A DNA stretch of 44,016 bases from Bacteroidales bacterium UBA5833 (GTDB taxonomy: Bacteria > Bacteroidota > Bacteroidia > Bacteroidales > Lentimicrobiaceae). The notes beneath the pieces were generated by a model that was given only the letters and a program-made list of their open reading frames with translations, made no database searches and was not told the DNA's origin. Location: positions 1-44,016 of the forward strand of contig DJGZ01000033.1 of NCBI GenBank assembly GCA_002433025.1, written 5' to 3'. A program made the position numbers and the translations under genes. Shown piece after piece: positions 42,159-44,016 of this stretch (within the stretch, counting starts at the first letter, position 1; every line of letters begins with the position of its first letter).

Positions 42159-44016
42159 TTATTTACCAATATTTATGCGTACATAGGTTCTGATCTCCCA
42201 TTCGTTGCCATTGTCAAATCCGACAGCTTCGGGATCGGGCACCAGCGCCCCGCTTGCATCAGGCTTGTAGGTTGGCGCGTAACGGGGAGAATACCGGTCG
42301 AGGGTGCGGTAAGTTGCCCGCAATCCGATTTCAGTATTCGGAAGCTCAAACCAGTCAGGTTTTTTCAGAGAGGTTGAAATATCGGCCATAAGCTGAAGCG
42401 GGAAGGTCAGGTTGTAATCGCGGTGATAGTCGTAGGGGCCCCAGTCATTGATTCTGGCGAAAGAAGTAAGTTTTACTTCCTTGTAAATCATCCGCAAATC
42501 AATCCCGTAGCGCCTGATCAGCCTTGCATCACTGCCGTTGCCCTGCGCATCTCCTGCATAGATGTTTGCAATAAAACCAAAATCGCTGCTCAACTTCGAA
42601 ACCAGCCTGGAGTGGATCTCCCACAAATCTTTGGCCGGCGCGGCGCCCGGGAATGCGAATGTGGTACGCCCATCGGGCAGTATTCCGATTGCAGCGTCCT
42701 GGGTAGTGGGCAAATGCCTGTAAACAAAACCCAGGCTCACGGCAAGTTCGGCATCTTCCGAACGGTCGCTGTCCCAGTTGTACATCCAGGTACCGGGCGT
42801 GGGATCGTAAGTGAATAAAATTTCACCGGCTATCTGTTCCCTGTTTGCCCTTACCACAAAAGGATCATCAAGGATGTTTCTCGGCCTTCCGGGGGCTGGT
42901 ACATCACCAGGTATCGGACCTTCGATGGGCTTTTGCCACAGGAAGTTGGGGGCCACCTGAAAATCTCCGATCAGATAGGTAGCTCCGGTCAGGAAATTAT
43001 ACTGGTTTCCGCTGCCGCTGTCCTTTAACCTCCAGCCGGTGAATGTCAGCGTCTGGTCGGCACCGCCCTGCGCCACAAGGCCCATGACCGCGGATTGCGC
43101 ATACCAGTTAAACCTTCCACCCTTATAAGTTAATTTTATCTTTCCTCCGAAATTATCCTGCGCCTTGATTTCATCTTTATAAACCGAGTAATTCCCCTCT
43201 TCTCCCCTTACTACCTGGAATTCCCTGCCCTGAAGCGGCTGACCGGCCCAGATTCCTCCTGCATTGACCCCGAATCTGCCGAACTCCCTGTTCACAAACA
43301 AGGTAAGCCGCCTTGTTTTGGGTTGCGGAATGGCAAACGAACTTTCCGTCATCCCAAGCTGTGCAAGGTCCTCATGAAAAATCCCGGTAAAATTGAAATG
43401 TGCAACACTTTTACTGTATTTCAGCAATACAGCCGGGTTGGCCCCCCACCAGAGCTGCGGGCCGAATGCCAGTTTAAAATCACTGAACATCTGCTTGCCT
43501 TCCATTTCAAATCCAAATGGCGCAATACCATTGTAGATGTCGATATTGGGACCGTAGTTGGCTTCGGGGTAAAGGCCAAAAAAGTCGCCTTCATACCCCC
43601 AGTGATAATGACCCGTGCGATAAAATCCCTTAAGGTCGAACAATTTGTGATCCCAATGATAACTGGCTTTGTAAACCTGAACCCGGTTGACAGAACCCAG
43701 GGTTACATTTCCGTTGCTCCCGCTTACTTCTACAGGACGCCCGCGGTTTTCATAAAATATCTGATCAATCGGGTTCAGCGCCACATTGCCCAGCACATTA
43801 AATTCCACATCGGCGCTGAAATTGCTTGACGGATTCGCCGCTACGCCAACATAGAATGACTGCATGTGGTCGAATCCCAGCTGATTCGGGAAGACCGGAT
43901 TATTCGGATCGGCAACATCGGGCGTGGAAATCAGGCTGCCGCCGGTATTAAACGTTGTATTTTGTGCACTTAAACGGCTCAGGCTGATTTTTTTGGGTAT
44001 TTCAGTAATTGATGTG
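42159..44016 (-). CDS. Outer-membrane beta-barrel protein, 5' part beyond the window (putative glycan porin)
   Basis: The frame is open from the window edge to the stop at 42159, so the listed Met at 43865 is internal and at least 619 residues belong to the gene. The visible part has jelly-roll-like strands at first (QSFYVGVAANPSSNFSADVEF), then about 16 or more amphipathic strands (YNFLTGATYLIGDFQVAPNFLW, then AELAVSLGFVYRHLP) and ends in EIRTYVRINIGK, like the terminal strand of an outer-membrane barrel. No SusC plug or TonB box can be seen in this portion. It is probably the channel through which the glucan fragments pass. A non-transport surface protein is the alternative. Confidence 0.65.
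   Translation of the reverse strand, partial: TSITEIPKKISLSRLSAQNTTFNTGGSLISTPDVADPNNPVFPNQLGFDHMQSFYVGVAANPSSNFSADVEFNVLGNVALNPIDQIFYENRGRPVEVSGSNGNVTLGSVNRVQVYKASYHWDHKLFDLKGFYRTGHYHWGYEGDFFGLYPEANYGPNIDIYNGIAPFGFEMEGKQMFSDFKLAFGPQLWWGANPAVLLKYSKSVAHFNFTGIFHEDLAQLGMTESSFAIPQPKTRRLTLFVNREFGRFGVNAGGIWAGQPLQGREFQVVRGEEGNYSVYKDEIKAQDNFGGKIKLTYKGGRFNWYAQSAVMGLVAQGGADQTLTFTGWRLKDSGSGNQYNFLTGATYLIGDFQVAPNFLWQKPIEGPIPGDVPAPGRPRNILDDPFVVRANREQIAGEILFTYDPTPGTWMYNWDSDRSEDAELAVSLGFVYRHLPTTQDAAIGILPDGRTTFAFPGAAPAKDLWEIHSRLVSKLSSDFGFIANIYAGDAQGNGSDARLIRRYGIDLRMIYKEVKLTSFARINDWGPYDYHRDYNLTFPLQLMADISTSLKKPDWFELPNTEIGLRATYRTLDRYSPRYAPTYKPDASGALVPDPEAVGFDNGNEWEIRTYVRINIGK

Noticed and set aside
43323..43829. 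168-codon plus-strand frame opposite the barrel gene
   Set aside because: It is antisense to amphipathic barrel strands that continue past both ends; no family features.
42159..44016. SusC-like TonB-dependent receptor call
   Set aside because: No plug domain, TonB box or SusC-typical motifs in the 619 visible residues, and the length before the edge is already that of a barrel without plug.

Overview
The window looks like a Bacteroidota chromosome, probably a Bacteroidales/Marinilabiliales-type environmental lineage; the genus cannot be read from the sequence. Supporting signs are the TAnnTTTG -7 promoter elements in front of several genes, a type IX secretion (T9SS) C-terminal sorting domain, LytS/LytTR signalling, a propeller/Y_Y_Y/LuxR-type sensor, lipoproteins with short MK..C signals and a polysaccharide utilization locus (PUL). 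No rRNA, tRNA, CRISPR array or intact insertion sequence was seen.

Left part (1-10.1 kb): a sodium:solute symporter; a convergent T9SS-exported repeat protein; a probable operon of outer-membrane barrel, small lipoprotein, LytS-type histidine kinase, LytTR response regulator and an alpha-helical repeat protein; then a class III aminotransferase whose stop codon overlaps the start of a secreted PQQ-type beta-propeller.

Middle part (10.1-25.4 kb): accessory and housekeeping genes, mostly on the plus strand. They include a tandem pair of secreted paralogues of unknown family, of which only the second carries an HEAGH metallopeptidase-like domain. Others are a methyltransferase overlapping a CPBP membrane protease, a GNAT, an NTF2-like lipoprotein, an isochorismatase-type hydrolase, a second methyltransferase-like protein, a minus-strand dihydrouridine synthase, a MORN-TonB protein, an NlpE-META lipoprotein, a GH13 lipoprotein, a cold-shock-domain protein, a small barrel, mtnA and tag. 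The intergenic spaces here hold a fold-back repeat (18153-18300), a nine-copy 8-bp tandem repeat (24610-24681) and several hairpins.

Right part (25.4-44.0 kb, all minus strand): a beta-1,3/1,6-glucan (laminarin-type) locus, read from the right edge leftwards: an outer-membrane barrel cut by the window edge, a multi-domain surface glycan-binding lipoprotein, a GH16 laminarinase lipoprotein, a 1151-residue GH149-like beta-1,3-oligoglucan phosphorylase, a GPH-type symporter, a GH17 lipoprotein, a GH30 lipoprotein, a second GPH symporter, and two GH17 enzymes without signal peptides. Then come a T9SS-tail remnant with a terminator, and a membrane-spanning propeller regulator. The proposed logic is surface depolymerisation and debranching by lipoproteins, outer-membrane passage through the barrel, cation-coupled import by the two symporters, and cytoplasmic breakdown by phosphorylase plus signal-less GH17s. 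No SusC/SusD pair lies inside the window. The PUL genes are separated by 1-47 bases or overlap, so one long operon entering from beyond the right edge is likely.
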